Below are positions 18,010 through 27,701 of a stretch of DNA of 64,000 nucleotides, one piece after another. The first letter of the stretch is position 1, and each line of letters opens with the position of its first letter. Source of the stretch: Pseudomonas sp. NFACC02 (GTDB lineage: Bacteria; Pseudomonadota; Gammaproteobacteria; Pseudomonadales; Pseudomonadaceae); assembly GCF_900110765.1 (NCBI RefSeq), contig NZ_FOEO01000004.1, forward strand, positions 62,001-126,000, read 5' to 3'. A program made the position numbers and the translations under genes. Under the pieces are notes generated by a model. That model was not told where the DNA came from, did no database searches, and was given only the letters and a program-made list of their open reading frames with translations.

Positions 18010-20222
18010 CCTCTGAAAACGATTTGCAGACGCTGCTGCAGACCTGCGCCGACGAACCGATCCGGATCCCGGGGGCGATTCAGCCTCATGGCGTATTGCT
18101 GACGCTTGACGAGGCCAGCTGGACTGTTCAACAAGTCAGCGCCAATGCCGGCTCGCTGCTGGGGATCGCTCCGCAGGTGCTGGCAGGCCAGAACTTATCC
18201 AGCTGGCTCGGCGACGCGCCGTCGGAACGCTTGCGTACACGGCTGCTCAACGAGTCGCTGGACGAGATCAACCCGATCTCGCTGCACATTGGCGATCAAA
18301 CCGTCGAGGGCGTGATACATCGCCACGACGACCTGCTGTTCATTGAGCTTGAGCCGACGCAGTTACACGCCGAGTCCGTCGGATTGGATCTGCGCCTGAC
18401 CCGCGTACTGCGGCGTCTTCAATCGGCGAAAACCCTGTCGTCGCTCTACGAGATTAGCGTCAACGAGATTCGTGCGCTCACGGGCTATGACCGCGTGCTG
18501 ATTTACCGCTTTCAGGAGGAGGGGCACGGCCAGGTCATTGCCGAATCCGCCAACCCTGAGCTGGAGGCGTATCAGGGGCTGTTTTTTCCAGCCAGCGACA
18601 TTCCCGAGCAGGCGCGCGAGCTGTATCGCCTCAACTGGTTAAGGATCATTCCCGATGCCGGTTATGTTCCGGTGCCCATGGTGCCGGCGTTGCGTCCCGA
18701 CAACGGTCAGCCGCTGGACATGGCGTACGCGGTGTTGCGCAGCGTGTCGCCGATCCATTGCCAGTACATGCATAACATGGGCGTACGCTCGTCCATGAGC
18801 ATTTCGCTGCTTAAGGATGACCAGTTATGGGGCCTGATCAGCTGCGGCAATCGCCAGCCATTGCGGGTGCCTCATGCCTTGCGCGCGGCGTGCGAGACCA
18901 TCGGCCAGGTGCTTTCGATGCAGATCAGCGCGCTTGAAGAACTGCACGCACAGCGTCAGCGTCAGGCGAAGGCCGGTCTGCTGACGACGCTCGCGCAGGC
19001 GATGGCCGACGCTGACGGCGACGTGTACCAAGGGTTGATCGAACATCCTGAGGACGTGTCGGCGCTCGCCAATGCCAGTGGTTTTGCAGTGGTTATCGAA
19101 GATCAGGTGCATCGGTTCGGAGACTGTCCAACGGCTGAGCAGGTCAAAGCGTTGCAAGTCTGGGTGCAGCAGCAGCCAGCCCCGGTGGTGGCCACCGCGA
19201 GTCTGGGCACAGTCTTCGCTCCCGCACAGGCATATTCGCGGGTCGCCAGTGGTTTGTTGGCGTTCAGCCTGCCCAAACCAGTCGAGAATGCCGTTCTGTG
19301 GTTTCGGTCCGAGCAGAAGGGCAGCGTGCAATGGAGCGGCAATCCAGATGCGTCGAAGGTGGTGGTTGCCAACCGGTTGCAGCCGCGCGAATCGTTCGAG
19401 GTCTGGAAGCAGCAGGTCGACGGAACGGCGCTGCAGTGGGATGTCGGCGACGTTCATGCGGTGACCGACTTGCGGCGATCAGCGCTGGAATCGGACTTGT
19501 CGCGGCAGGTATTGCGGGAGAAAGACGCCGTGCGCGCCCGGGACGAACTCGTGGCAGTGGTGTCCCATGACCTGCGCAGCCCGCTGACGGCGATCGTCAT
19601 GCAGTGCGGGATGATGCAGCGGTTGATCGCTGCCGATGTCAGCCCGGCGTCAAAACGCCTGAATTCGGCGATCGATACGCTGCAGCGGGCCACGGCGCGA
19701 ATGACCCGGCTGATGGAAGACCTGCTCGATACGTCGACCATCGAGGCAGGCCGCTATTCCATTTCTCCGCAAGCGCTGGAAATCAGCCAGTTGTTCGAGG
19801 ACGCCTGGTCTTTGCTGACGCCGTTGGCGCTGAACAAGTTCATCGACTTGACGTTCTCCGGCGAGCCCCATCTGAAGATCATGGCTGACCCTGAGCGGAT
19901 GTTTCAGGTGCTCTCCAATCTGGTGGGTAACGCCATCAAGTTCACCCCCAAGGACGGGTTGATCAGCGTGACAGCGACGCTGGAGGGCGAATTCGTCGCC
20001 GTCAGCATCGTCGACTCGGGAGCGGGTATTGCCCCGGATCAGTTGCCCCATGTCTTCGAGCGCTACTGGCGCATCCGGGAAGGCAATCCAAGCGGCACCG
20101 GCCTGGGGTTGTACATCTCGCAAGGGATCGTCAAGGCCCATGGCGGCGAGCTGACCGCGTCCAGCGCGCTGGGCGTCGGCAGCGTTTTCCGGTTCACGGT
20201 GCCGGTGGCGAGTCCGGCGTGA
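18006..20222 (+). CDS. bphP: Bacteriophytochrome histidine kinase BphP
   Basis: A 738-residue red/far-red photoreceptor with PAS-GAF-PHY-kinase layout. The biliverdin-attaching cysteine is Cys14. The GAF signature FPASDIPEQARELY gives the key Asp198, and the PHY tongue motif PRESF is at 460-464. The kinase core has His521 in SHDLRSPLTAI, N box SNLVGNAIKF and G2 GTGLGLYIS. All light-sensing and kinase residues are present, so it should be active. No response regulator follows within the window; partners must lie elsewhere. Confidence 0.96.
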   Translation: MTSENDLQTLLQTCADEPIRIPGAIQPHGVLLTLDEASWTVQQVSANAGSLLGIAPQVLAGQNLSSWLGDAPSERLRTRLLNESLDEINPISLHIGDQTVEGVIHRHDDLLFIELEPTQLHAESVGLDLRLTRVLRRLQSAKTLSSLYEISVNEIRALTGYDRVLIYRFQEEGHGQVIAESANPELEAYQGLFFPASDIPEQARELYRLNWLRIIPDAGYVPVPMVPALRPDNGQPLDMAYAVLRSVSPIHCQYMHNMGVRSSMSISLLKDDQLWGLISCGNRQPLRVPHALRAACETIGQVLSMQISALEELHAQRQRQAKAGLLTTLAQAMADADGDVYQGLIEHPEDVSALANASGFAVVIEDQVHRFGDCPTAEQVKALQVWVQQQPAPVVATASLGTVFAPAQAYSRVASGLLAFSLPKPVENAVLWFRSEQKGSVQWSGNPDASKVVVANRLQPRESFEVWKQQVDGTALQWDVGDVHAVTDLRRSALESDLSRQVLREKDAVRARDELVAVVSHDLRSPLTAIVMQCGMMQRLIAADVSPASKRLNSAIDTLQRATARMTRLMEDLLDTSTIEAGRYSISPQALEISQLFEDAWSLLTPLALNKFIDLTFSGEPHLKIMADPERMFQVLSNLVGNAIKFTPKDGLISVTATLEGEFVAVSIVDSGAGIAPDQLPHVFERYWRIREGNPSGTGLGLYISQGIVKAHGGELTASSALGVGSVFRFTVPVASPA

Positions 20223-20501
20223 ACATCGATTCCCATCTCTGATTCCGCTCCATGGCGCGCTTTGCGAAGTTGGCGCGCCAGGCAGCCTGGTGCCCGACAT
20301 CGCCAGGCTCATCGTCGTGAGCGGCAAAAACAGGCCGTTCGCTGTAGGCGCCTGGCGTGACCGGGTGTTCAAAAAAACAACTGAATGTTTCATCAATGTT
20401 TGGTTATCTGACGACGCCTTCTATATTCTTTCCCCGTCTATCCCGATGTTTTAAACGGCAGCGGCGCGAGAACGCATTCACGCAAGGCCAAAGGAAAGCT
20501 G

Positions 20502-21389
20502 ATGAGTACCACCAGCACGCCGCTCTCCGGCGTCAACAAACCGCTCAAGGGCATCGCATTGATCGTCCTGGCGACTTTCCTGTTTTCCAGTCACGACACC
20601 TTGTCCAAATACCTGTCCGGCATCTACCCGATCATGATGGTGGTCTGGGTTCGTTACGTAGTGCACACCGCGTTGATGGCCTGCATCTTCATGCCGTCCT
20701 CGGGATTGCGGGTCTTGCGTACCAAGCGTCCCGGGTTGCAGGCGCTGCGCGCGGCCTGTTTGCTGGGAACCAGCCTGCTGTTCACCAGCGGGTTGATGTT
20801 CATCCCCATTGCCGAAGCGACAGCGGTCAACTTCCTTGCGCCTCTGCTGGTCACGGCGTTGTCGGTGCCGTTGCTCAAGGAGCAGGTCAGCCGCGGGCAG
20901 TGGATCGCCGTGTTGGTGGGGTTCAGCGGGGTCATGGTGATCGTGCACCCGGGGGGAGAGCTGTTTACCCCCGCCGTGCTGCTGCCACTGGGTTCTGCGT
21001 TGTGCTTTGCCTGCTACCAGTTGCTCACGCGCCTGGTGGCGGCGCATGACAGCCCGACTACCAGTAACTTCTTCGCCGGGTTGTTCAACAGCTTGTTGAT
21101 GAGTGCCATCGTGCCGTTCTTCTGGCAGTCACCGGAGTGGAAGCACATTCCGTTCATGCTGGCATTGGGCACGTGCGGGATGGTTGCGCATTTGATGCTG
21201 ACCCAGGCGTTCCGCTTCGCGGCGCCTGCCTTGTTGGCGCCGTTCGGGTATTGCCAGATCGTGTTTGCCGGGCTGTGGGGCTTTATCGTGTTCAACCATG
21301 CGCCTTCACTGACGGCACAGGCGGGGATCGCGATCATCTGCCTGAGCGGGCTGGCGGCGGCGTGGCAGCAGCGCAAGAAGGGCGGGTAG
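20502..21389 (+). CDS. EamA/DMT-family inner-membrane transporter
   Basis: A 295-residue protein with about ten hydrophobic helices in two EamA repeats (first near residues 15-145, second near 155-290), the usual drug/metabolite transporter layout. A short cytoplasmic basic tail (QQRKKGG) ends it. ATG 20502 has aaagga at spacing 6. Substrates of this family range from amino acids to metabolites and cannot be read from sequence. A TetR gene follows 174 bp later on the same strand. Confidence 0.88.
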   Translation: MSTTSTPLSGVNKPLKGIALIVLATFLFSSHDTLSKYLSGIYPIMMVVWVRYVVHTALMACIFMPSSGLRVLRTKRPGLQALRAACLLGTSLLFTSGLMFIPIAEATAVNFLAPLLVTALSVPLLKEQVSRGQWIAVLVGFSGVMVIVHPGGELFTPAVLLPLGSALCFACYQLLTRLVAAHDSPTTSNFFAGLFNSLLMSAIVPFFWQSPEWKHIPFMLALGTCGMVAHLMLTQAFRFAAPALLAPFGYCQIVFAGLWGFIVFNHAPSLTAQAGIAIICLSGLAAAWQQRKKGG

Positions 21390-21563
21390 ATTTTTTTGGA
21401 TCGAGCATGCTGCGGTGATGAAATGCATCGTCGGGGCCCTTGTGGCGGGTGAAGAAGGCGGCGCGCGTCTTTGAAGTAAGGGCGGCATACTGGCATATGC
21501 CACTTCCTTAACGTGGCGGTGCGGCTCATAATCGCGCGACTCCAACGTGGTCGTGAGCAACGC

Positions 21564-22235
21564 ATGAATACTGTCGACGACACCCTTGCCGAAGCGGCCG
21601 TAGCGGCCCCGCGCAAGAGCCGCAAGAACAATCCGGAAAAAACCCGTGACGGCATCCTTCAGGCTGCCATCGCGGAGTTCGTGGCCCAAGGACTTTCGGG
21701 CGCGCGGGTTGATGCCATCGCTGAACGGACGCAAACCTCCAAACGCATGATCTATTACTACTTCAATAGCAAGGAGCAGTTGTACAGCGAAGTGCTGGAG
21801 AAGCTGTACGGCGACATCCGTCATACCGAGAGCAGTTTGAAACTGGACGTACTTGAGCCCATGGCGGCGATCCAGCGTCTGGCCGAGTTCACCTTTGATC
21901 ACCATGATCGTAACGTCGACTTCGTGCGCATTGTGTGCATCGAGAACATCCACAATGGCGACAACGTCAAACAGTCTCCGACCATTCGTGCGTTGAGTCA
22001 GCACGTGTTGCAGGCGCTGGATGAGACCTTGCGTCGAGGCGAACAGGAAGGCGTTTTCCGTAAAGGCGTGCAGGCGGTCGACCTGCACATGCTGATCAGC
22101 GCCTTCTGTTTCTATCGCGTGTCCAACCGCCATACATTTTCGGAGATTTTCCAGATCGAGCTGGAAGACCTGGACGTGAAGGCGCGACACAAGGCGATGA
22201 TCAGCGATGCAGTGATGCGTTACCTGGTGCCATAA
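21564..22235 (+). CDS. TetR-family transcriptional regulator
   Basis: A 223-residue TetR regulator from ATG 21564. The helix-turn-helix covers about residues 25-75 (TRDGILQAAIAEFVAQGLSG and SKRMIYYYFNSKEQLY), and the tail contains the TetR_C-type NRHTFSEIFQ segment. It is located just before the acyl-CoA catabolism genes on the same strand and after the EamA gene, so either could be its target. The ribosome binding site is weak (gtgag). Confidence 0.9.
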   Translation: MNTVDDTLAEAAVAAPRKSRKNNPEKTRDGILQAAIAEFVAQGLSGARVDAIAERTQTSKRMIYYYFNSKEQLYSEVLEKLYGDIRHTESSLKLDVLEPMAAIQRLAEFTFDHHDRNVDFVRIVCIENIHNGDNVKQSPTIRALSQHVLQALDETLRRGEQEGVFRKGVQAVDLHMLISAFCFYRVSNRHTFSEIFQIELEDLDVKARHKAMISDAVMRYLVP

Positions 22236-22534
22236 GCGAGCCTCGCTCGACGTCTCCTGTCCTTCGGCAATGCCCTGACCGATACGCTGACCGTCGGCGC
22301 AACACAACGCAACGGTATTCATCGCGCCCATCCGGCGAACTTTATCCTGCCCGTGACAGGCTTGCACTTGCGCAGCGGCATTGCGGCGCGAGGCGTCAGT
22401 CCTCACCCACGACTGTCTAAAATCACCACGTCCTGTGCGCGCTTTGACTATTGCCCCTCGAGGCGACAGAGCGGAGTATTTCGCTGCTACCGTTATGCAA
22501 AACACAAGAAAAACAGTGCAGGGAAAACACCATC
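22236..22534. other. Leader of the acyl-CoA catabolism cluster
   Basis: About 300 bp without a supported gene. The last 35 bp before the ATG at 22535 are A-rich and include AAGAAAAA (22506-22513), which fits the AANAANAA motif bound by Hfq/Crc. No clear promoter boxes were assigned. Confidence 0.45.
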
Positions 22535-23302
22535 ATGCAAATCGAAGGCAAGGTATTTCTGGTCAGTGGCGGCGCATCCGGCCTGGGCGCGGCCTCGGCG
22601 CAGATGCTGATCGAGGCAGGCGCCAGGGTCATGCTGGTCGACGTTAACGCCCAGGCGCTCGACAGCCAGCTTCAAACGCTCGGCGCCGGTGCGCGCGCCA
22701 GTGTCACCGACATTACCCAGGAAAGCGCCGCGAAGGCGGCTGTCGAGAAAGCGCTGGTCGAGTTCGGGCAGGTCAATGGCCTCATCAACTGCGCCGGTAT
22801 CGTCGGTGCGGAAAAAATCCTCGGCAAGGAAGGTCCTCACGGTCTCGACAGCTTCAGTCGTGTCATCAACGTCAACCTCGTGGGTAGCTTCAATCTGTTG
22901 CGCCTGACGGCGGCAGCCATTGCCGAAGGCAGCCCCGATGAAGGGGGGGAGCGCGGTGTCATTATCAATACCGCGTCGGTTGCCGCCTACGATGGCCAGA
23001 TCGGACAGGCGGCCTACGCGGCTTCCAAGGGCGCCATCGCCAGCCTTACGCTGCCCGCCGCGAGGGAACTGGCGCGCTTCGGCATCCGGGTCATGACCAT
23101 CGCGCCCGGTATTTTTGAAACCCCGATGATGGCGGGCATGACCCCGCAAGTGCGTGAAAGCCTGTCGGCCGGGGTTCCGTTTCCGCCACGGCTCGGCCGG
23201 CCGGATGAATACGCTGCACTCGCACGTCACATTATCGAAAACAGCATGCTCAATGGCGAGGTGATCCGTCTTGACGGCGCCCTGCGCATGGCTGCGCGCT
23301 GA
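22535..23302 (+). CDS. SDR-type 3-hydroxyacyl-CoA dehydrogenase (HSD10-like)
   Basis: A 255-residue short-chain dehydrogenase. The NAD-binding motif [13 protein letters not shown] and VDVN point to NAD. NCAGI and the catalytic Tyr/Lys pair YAASK are present. It closely resembles type 2 3-hydroxyacyl-CoA dehydrogenases (HSD17B10; FadBx of P. putida), which oxidise short 3-hydroxyacyl-CoAs, including 2-methyl-3-hydroxybutyryl-CoA in isoleucine breakdown. The thiolase gene follows after 15 bp. The upstream in-frame ATGs lack a ribosome binding site. Confidence 0.9.
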   Translation: MQIEGKVFLVSGGASGLGAASAQMLIEAGARVMLVDVNAQALDSQLQTLGAGARASVTDITQESAAKAAVEKALVEFGQVNGLINCAGIVGAEKILGKEGPHGLDSFSRVINVNLVGSFNLLRLTAAAIAEGSPDEGGERGVIINTASVAAYDGQIGQAAYAASKGAIASLTLPAARELARFGIRVMTIAPGIFETPMMAGMTPQVRESLSAGVPFPPRLGRPDEYAALARHIIENSMLNGEVIRLDGALRMAAR

Positions 23303-23317
23303 TCGAGGAGAAGCCCC

Positions 23318-24526
23318 ATGTCACTGAACAAACGCCAAATGCCGATCGAAGACCCGGTGGTCATCGTCAGCGCTGTTCGCACGCCCATGGGCGGGTTTCA
23401 GGGCGATCTGAAGAGCCTCACTGCGCCGCAGCTGGGTTCGGCCGCCATTCGCGCGGCGGTTGAGCGCGCTGGAATCAGCGCGGCGGACGTCGAGCAGGTG
23501 CTCTTCGGTTGCGTGTTACCCGCAGGGCTGGGGCAGGCTCCCGCCAGGCAAGCGGCGTTGGGCGCGGGGCTGAACAACGGGACGCTGTGCACGACGCTGA
23601 ACAAAATGTGCGGTTCAGGCATGCAGGCAGCGATCATGGCCCACGACCTGTTGCTCGCGGGCAGCGCTGAGGTGGTGGTCGCAGGCGGGATGGAGAGTAT
23701 GTCCAACGCGCCTTATCTGCTGGACAAGGCTCGCAGCGGTTACCGCATGGGCCACGGTCAGATCATCGACCACATGTTTTTCGATGGCCTGGAGGACGCC
23801 TACGAGCGAGGGCGGTTGATGGGCACCTTCGCCGAAGAGTGCGCGTCGCTCGAAGGGTTCAGCCGTCAGGCGCAGGATGCGTTCGCCGTCGCATCATTGA
23901 CTCGCGCCCAGGACGCGATGAAACAGGGCCGCTTCGAGGCGGAGATCGTCCCCGTGCAGGTGACGGTCGGCAAAGAGCAGAAAACGGTAAGCCAGGACGA
24001 GCAGCCACCCAAGGCACGGCTCGACAAGATCCCTGAGCTGAAACCGGCCTTCCGCGAAGGCGGCACCGTGACCGCTGCCAACGCCAGTTCAATTTCCGAT
24101 GGCGCGGCGGCGTTGACCCTGATGCGGCAGTCTGAAGCCACGCGCCGGGGCCTGAAGCCATTGGCGGTAATCCGAGGGCATTCCGGTTACGCGAATAAGC
24201 CAGGGCTGTTTCCGACGGCACCGATCGGCGCTGTTGAGGCGCTCATGCGCAAGACCGGCTGGGCACTGACTGAGGTCGATCTGTTCGAGATCAACGAAGC
24301 GTTCGCCGTGGTGGCGCTGGTCGCGATGAGCAAACTTGGGTTGCCGCATGAGAAGGTCAACGTCAATGGCGGCGCTTGTGCATTGGGTCATCCCATCGGT
24401 GCGTCAGGTGCAAGGATTCTGGTGACGCTCATTTCTGCATTAAAGCAGCGTGGGCTTCATCGTGGCGTCGCGGCCATCTGCATCGGGGGTGGCGAAGCGA
24501 CGGCAATGGCGCTGGAAATCATATGA
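23318..24526 (+). CDS. Acetyl-CoA C-acyltransferase (thiolase)
   Basis: A 402-residue thiolase of the normal length. The nucleophilic cysteine is in LNKMCGSGMQA, and the C-terminal motifs NVNGGACALGHPIGASG and CIGGGEA are intact. It cleaves 3-oxoacyl-CoA (for example 2-methylacetoacetyl-CoA) to acetyl-CoA and a shortened acyl-CoA. It follows the dehydrogenase gene at 15 bp with a good site (gaggag), so the two are co-translated. The matching P. putida gene is called fadAx. Confidence 0.94.
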   Translation: MSLNKRQMPIEDPVVIVSAVRTPMGGFQGDLKSLTAPQLGSAAIRAAVERAGISAADVEQVLFGCVLPAGLGQAPARQAALGAGLNNGTLCTTLNKMCGSGMQAAIMAHDLLLAGSAEVVVAGGMESMSNAPYLLDKARSGYRMGHGQIIDHMFFDGLEDAYERGRLMGTFAEECASLEGFSRQAQDAFAVASLTRAQDAMKQGRFEAEIVPVQVTVGKEQKTVSQDEQPPKARLDKIPELKPAFREGGTVTAANASSISDGAAALTLMRQSEATRRGLKPLAVIRGHSGYANKPGLFPTAPIGAVEALMRKTGWALTEVDLFEINEAFAVVALVAMSKLGLPHEKVNVNGGACALGHPIGASGARILVTLISALKQRGLHRGVAAICIGGGEATAMALEII

Positions 24527-24619
24527 AGGGCTTCTAAATCAATTATTTGCGGCGATTAGTTAAAGTCGTTTCATATATCGCTTGAACGAGTATGAATAAT
24601 TAATAATGGAATAAATACA

Positions 24620-25393
24620 ATGAGTTACGAAACTATTCTTACAGAGATTCGAGGTCGTGTTGCGCTCATCACGCTCAATCGACCAGAGGCGCTTAACGCC
24701 CTGAATTCAGCATTGATCAGCGAACTCAACCATGCACTCGATGAGCTGGAAAGCAACAGAGATATCGGCTGCATCGTCCTTACCGGCTCGGCAAAAGCGT
24801 TCGCGGCGGGCGCTGATATCAAGGAAATGGCAGAACTCAAATACCCCCAGATCTACCTCGACGACCTCTTTAGCGAGAGCGACCGCGTGGCGAGTCGGCG
24901 TAAGCCGATCATCGCGGCAGTCGCCGGCTTTGCGCTGGGTGGTGGTTGTGAATTGGCGCTGATGTGTGACTTCATTCTCGCGGCCGACAACGCCCGCTTC
25001 GGCCAGCCTGAAATCAAGTTAGGCGTGCTGCCAGGGATGGGCGGCACTCAACGGTTGACCCGCGCGGTGGGCAAGGCCAAGGCCATGGAAATGTGCCTCA
25101 CGGGCCGCTTGATTGACGCGGTCGAAGCCGAGCGTGCGGGACTGGTGGCGCGCATTGTGCCGCAGGACCAATTGCTTGAAGAGGCGTTGAAGGTCGCTCA
25201 GACCATCGCAGCCAAGTCATTGCCCGTGGCGATGATGGTCAAGGAAAGCGTTAACCGGGCCTTTGAAGTCAGTCTTGCCGAAGGTATCCGCTTTGAACGG
25301 CGGGTATTTCATGCGGCATTCGCCAGCGAGGATCAGAAGGAGGGCATGGCGGCTTTCATCGAAAAACGTGAACCGACGTTCAAGCACCGCTAA
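24620..25393 (+). CDS. Enoyl-CoA hydratase
   Basis: A 257-residue crotonase-family hydratase. The oxyanion-hole segments are [14 protein letters not shown] and [19 protein letters not shown], with catalytic glutamates in the usual places (GGGCE and the [16 protein letters not shown] loop). It hydrates 2-enoyl-CoA, fitting between dehydrogenation and the 3-hydroxyacyl-CoA step. The 93-bp leader is strikingly AT-rich compared with its neighbours and could carry its own promoter. In P. putida an acyl-CoA dehydrogenase gene lies between thiolase and hydratase; it is absent here. Confidence 0.93.
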   Translation: MSYETILTEIRGRVALITLNRPEALNALNSALISELNHALDELESNRDIGCIVLTGSAKAFAAGADIKEMAELKYPQIYLDDLFSESDRVASRRKPIIAAVAGFALGGGCELALMCDFILAADNARFGQPEIKLGVLPGMGGTQRLTRAVGKAKAMEMCLTGRLIDAVEAERAGLVARIVPQDQLLEEALKVAQTIAAKSLPVAMMVKESVNRAFEVSLAEGIRFERRVFHAAFASEDQKEGMAAFIEKREPTFKHR

Positions 25394-25434
25394 GGATCGA
25401 GAGGCCTGGCTTGCCGGTGTCCATTGAGCGACGC

Positions 25435-27363
25435 CTATGAGTCGCTTTTTGTGGCCGCGCTGACCGGCATAGCAGGCGTCAGCTGAAAACAACTGCGCAG
25501 CGTCCGGCAATGCCCAGGATGCACCAGGCACAATGAGTCGTCACCCCCACGATGCAGGTCCAGGAGGCGTGAAAACTCGGGCGGGCTCAAGCCTAGCCAG
25601 CCGTTGAGGTCCGTGGTGCCTTCGAAGAGGATGTCTTCGGGGGCAATGCGGGCCAGTTTTGCCAAATCCGGATCCGGCATACGAACGATGTACCACATGC
25701 AGTACGGCAAGGGCCGCATAGGCTGGGTGGGGTCGACCAGTTGCAGGTCATGGACGAATCCGTCTTGCTTGAGTGGTGCCACCGCGGGCGCGCCCTCGGC
25801 CAGCCCGGAGGGTGAGAGATCAATGCCGGTCTCGGTGATGCTGAGCGTGGCATGAGGGCTTCGCAGGATGAGGGGGATCGGGCTGTCGACGCGCACGTGT
25901 TGGCCAGGCCGTAGAGGGATGACTGACGTGGCCCTGTCCTGTTCGAAACCCTCCAGACGCAGTGTGCGGCCCAAATGAGTGTCGTCTGCGTCAGAATCGA
26001 GGCTGCTGCACACCACGGGTTGATCCGGATCGCCTTCAAAGAAGCTGACGTTTAGCCGAGAGCCTGCCACGCAGTGCCTCAGGTTGCTGGTGATGCGGGC
26101 CCAACTGTCTTCGCCGCCTTGCTTGACGTCTCGGTGTTGCCAGTCGTAGCGCACTTTTATGCGACCCATCCTGTCGGCGCCGTCCTGGGTTTGTGTCGCG
26201 GGATGTGCGCCGGTCAGGCAGGGCTTGTGATGTTCCTGCGACGGGCGAAACGGCATCACCCATGGAATCACCTGAAAGGCATTGAAGTATCGGCCCAGCG
26301 CCGGTTTCTCCAGTGCTGTCTGACGCATCCGGGCTGCGCTGACGGGCGCGCACGACTCACCGGTTTCGACGATGGCATGAAGGATCTGGATGACATTCAA
26401 GGTCGGGCAACGCTGAAGAGGCGCCAGCTGTTTGCCGCTATGTTGCACATCCGTGATCAGCCATTGGTCGTTGAGCAGCGCATCAACATGCCCATCGACC
26501 CGCATCACACCGCCGCTGCGCAACCATGGATGGCGGCTGCTCCCCATGATTTCCCGTCGTTCGCAGCGTAAGCGTTCCAGTTGCCGGCTACTGACCTGCT
26601 GGTGGCCCTGTCCGCGGAACGTACCTGAGTTGGACGGCATCCACAGGGAGTGATTCTCGGCCTGGGTGGAAGCCAAGGGGCCTGGAAAGGTTGCAGGGAC
26701 ATACAGCTCGCCCGCGTGGCTGCTGTAGCACGTGCGGACTGACAGTTGCTCGGCCAGGTCATCGATCTCGACGGCCTGTGGCCACTCGGGGAAGCCGGCC
26801 GGGTCATCGGAAAACACCAACGTATGGCGCTGTGGATGGTGTTCGAAGCGAAAACTGATGCCTTCTTCCTCGCACAGCCTGCACAGCAGGTGCAGGTCGC
26901 TTTCATCGTATTGCACACAGTGCTCGCGCGAGGGGTAGACGCCGAACAGGTGATCGAAGCGCATGTAATCTTCGCTCAGACCGTGATTGTCGAGCAGGCA
27001 GGTGATGATTTGCGGGACGCTCATGCCGTTGAAGGTTCGGCGGCGCACGGCATGCTCAAGCTGCTGCAAAGCGGGCATCAAGCGCAAGCGGTAAAGACTC
27101 AGGGGCTGACCGCGGTGCAGGCGGTGCATCCTGTGAATCTGCCCATGGACACCGTGGGGGTTGCCAGTGGTCACGCCCAGTTGCAGCCAGGCGTCCAGTT
27201 GCAGGAGCGCGGCGCAGTCCAGGTCAGGGTCGGGGCTGACCAGATCGATATCGAAGCAGAAGGGCGCATTCAATCGGTCCCGACCGTTGACGCCGATGAC
27301 CTGCAGATTGCTCGGGCCGTTGGCGATGGCCAGGGTCATTGTCACGTGCGGGTCTTCGCGCAT
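25435..27363 (-). CDS. vgrG: Orphan type VI secretion VgrG-like tip protein with C-terminal extension
   Basis: A protein of 642 residues from ATG 27363 (aaggtg upstream). The gp27-like base covers about 10-330, with the familiar CVQYDESDLHLLCRLCEEEG and SFRFEH signature near 145-170. An OB-fold follows at about 395-460 (GRIKVRYDWQ, SWARI, FFEGDPDQPVV). The long beta-helical needle seen in most VgrGs is short. Residues 536-600 (FVHDLQLVDPTQPM through GTTDLNGW) look like a transthyretin-type fold that docks effectors. No tssA-M genes are nearby, and no effector gene is evident downstream, since the next gene is convergent enoyl-CoA hydratase. Confidence 0.85.
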   Translation of the reverse strand: MREDPHVTMTLAIANGPSNLQVIGVNGRDRLNAPFCFDIDLVSPDPDLDCAALLQLDAWLQLGVTTGNPHGVHGQIHRMHRLHRGQPLSLYRLRLMPALQQLEHAVRRRTFNGMSVPQIITCLLDNHGLSEDYMRFDHLFGVYPSREHCVQYDESDLHLLCRLCEEEGISFRFEHHPQRHTLVFSDDPAGFPEWPQAVEIDDLAEQLSVRTCYSSHAGELYVPATFPGPLASTQAENHSLWMPSNSGTFRGQGHQQVSSRQLERLRCERREIMGSSRHPWLRSGGVMRVDGHVDALLNDQWLITDVQHSGKQLAPLQRCPTLNVIQILHAIVETGESCAPVSAARMRQTALEKPALGRYFNAFQVIPWVMPFRPSQEHHKPCLTGAHPATQTQDGADRMGRIKVRYDWQHRDVKQGGEDSWARITSNLRHCVAGSRLNVSFFEGDPDQPVVCSSLDSDADDTHLGRTLRLEGFEQDRATSVIPLRPGQHVRVDSPIPLILRSPHATLSITETGIDLSPSGLAEGAPAVAPLKQDGFVHDLQLVDPTQPMRPLPYCMWYIVRMPDPDLAKLARIAPEDILFEGTTDLNGWLGLSPPEFSRLLDLHRGGDDSLCLVHPGHCRTLRSCFQLTPAMPVSAATKSDS

Positions 27364-27701
27364 CGGCTGTGTCACCTTGAAAATTCGAGGTGCAGAGGGT
27401 ACGAAAACGCGTGGAGCAATAGGGCGGCTGCGGAATTTTCGGAAGCGGACTACACGCTCCGTTTGAATATCCTGAGGCAACTTGTGGCGTTTTCCCTGAA
27501 ACTTATGGCCCCCGGTTTGATCGACGGCAGCACACCGGGGGTTTCATCTGTCGTCATCGCGTATAAAATGCGCCGGTCGCCATGCTCCCGCATCGGCGTG
27601 TCATCATCGGTCACCCTTTTTCAGCATTCACCGTTATCGGTCCGGCGCGCCATGCCGGGCTGACCGCAACGGTCAATCGCCATCGGAACAAGAGAGCAAT
27701 C

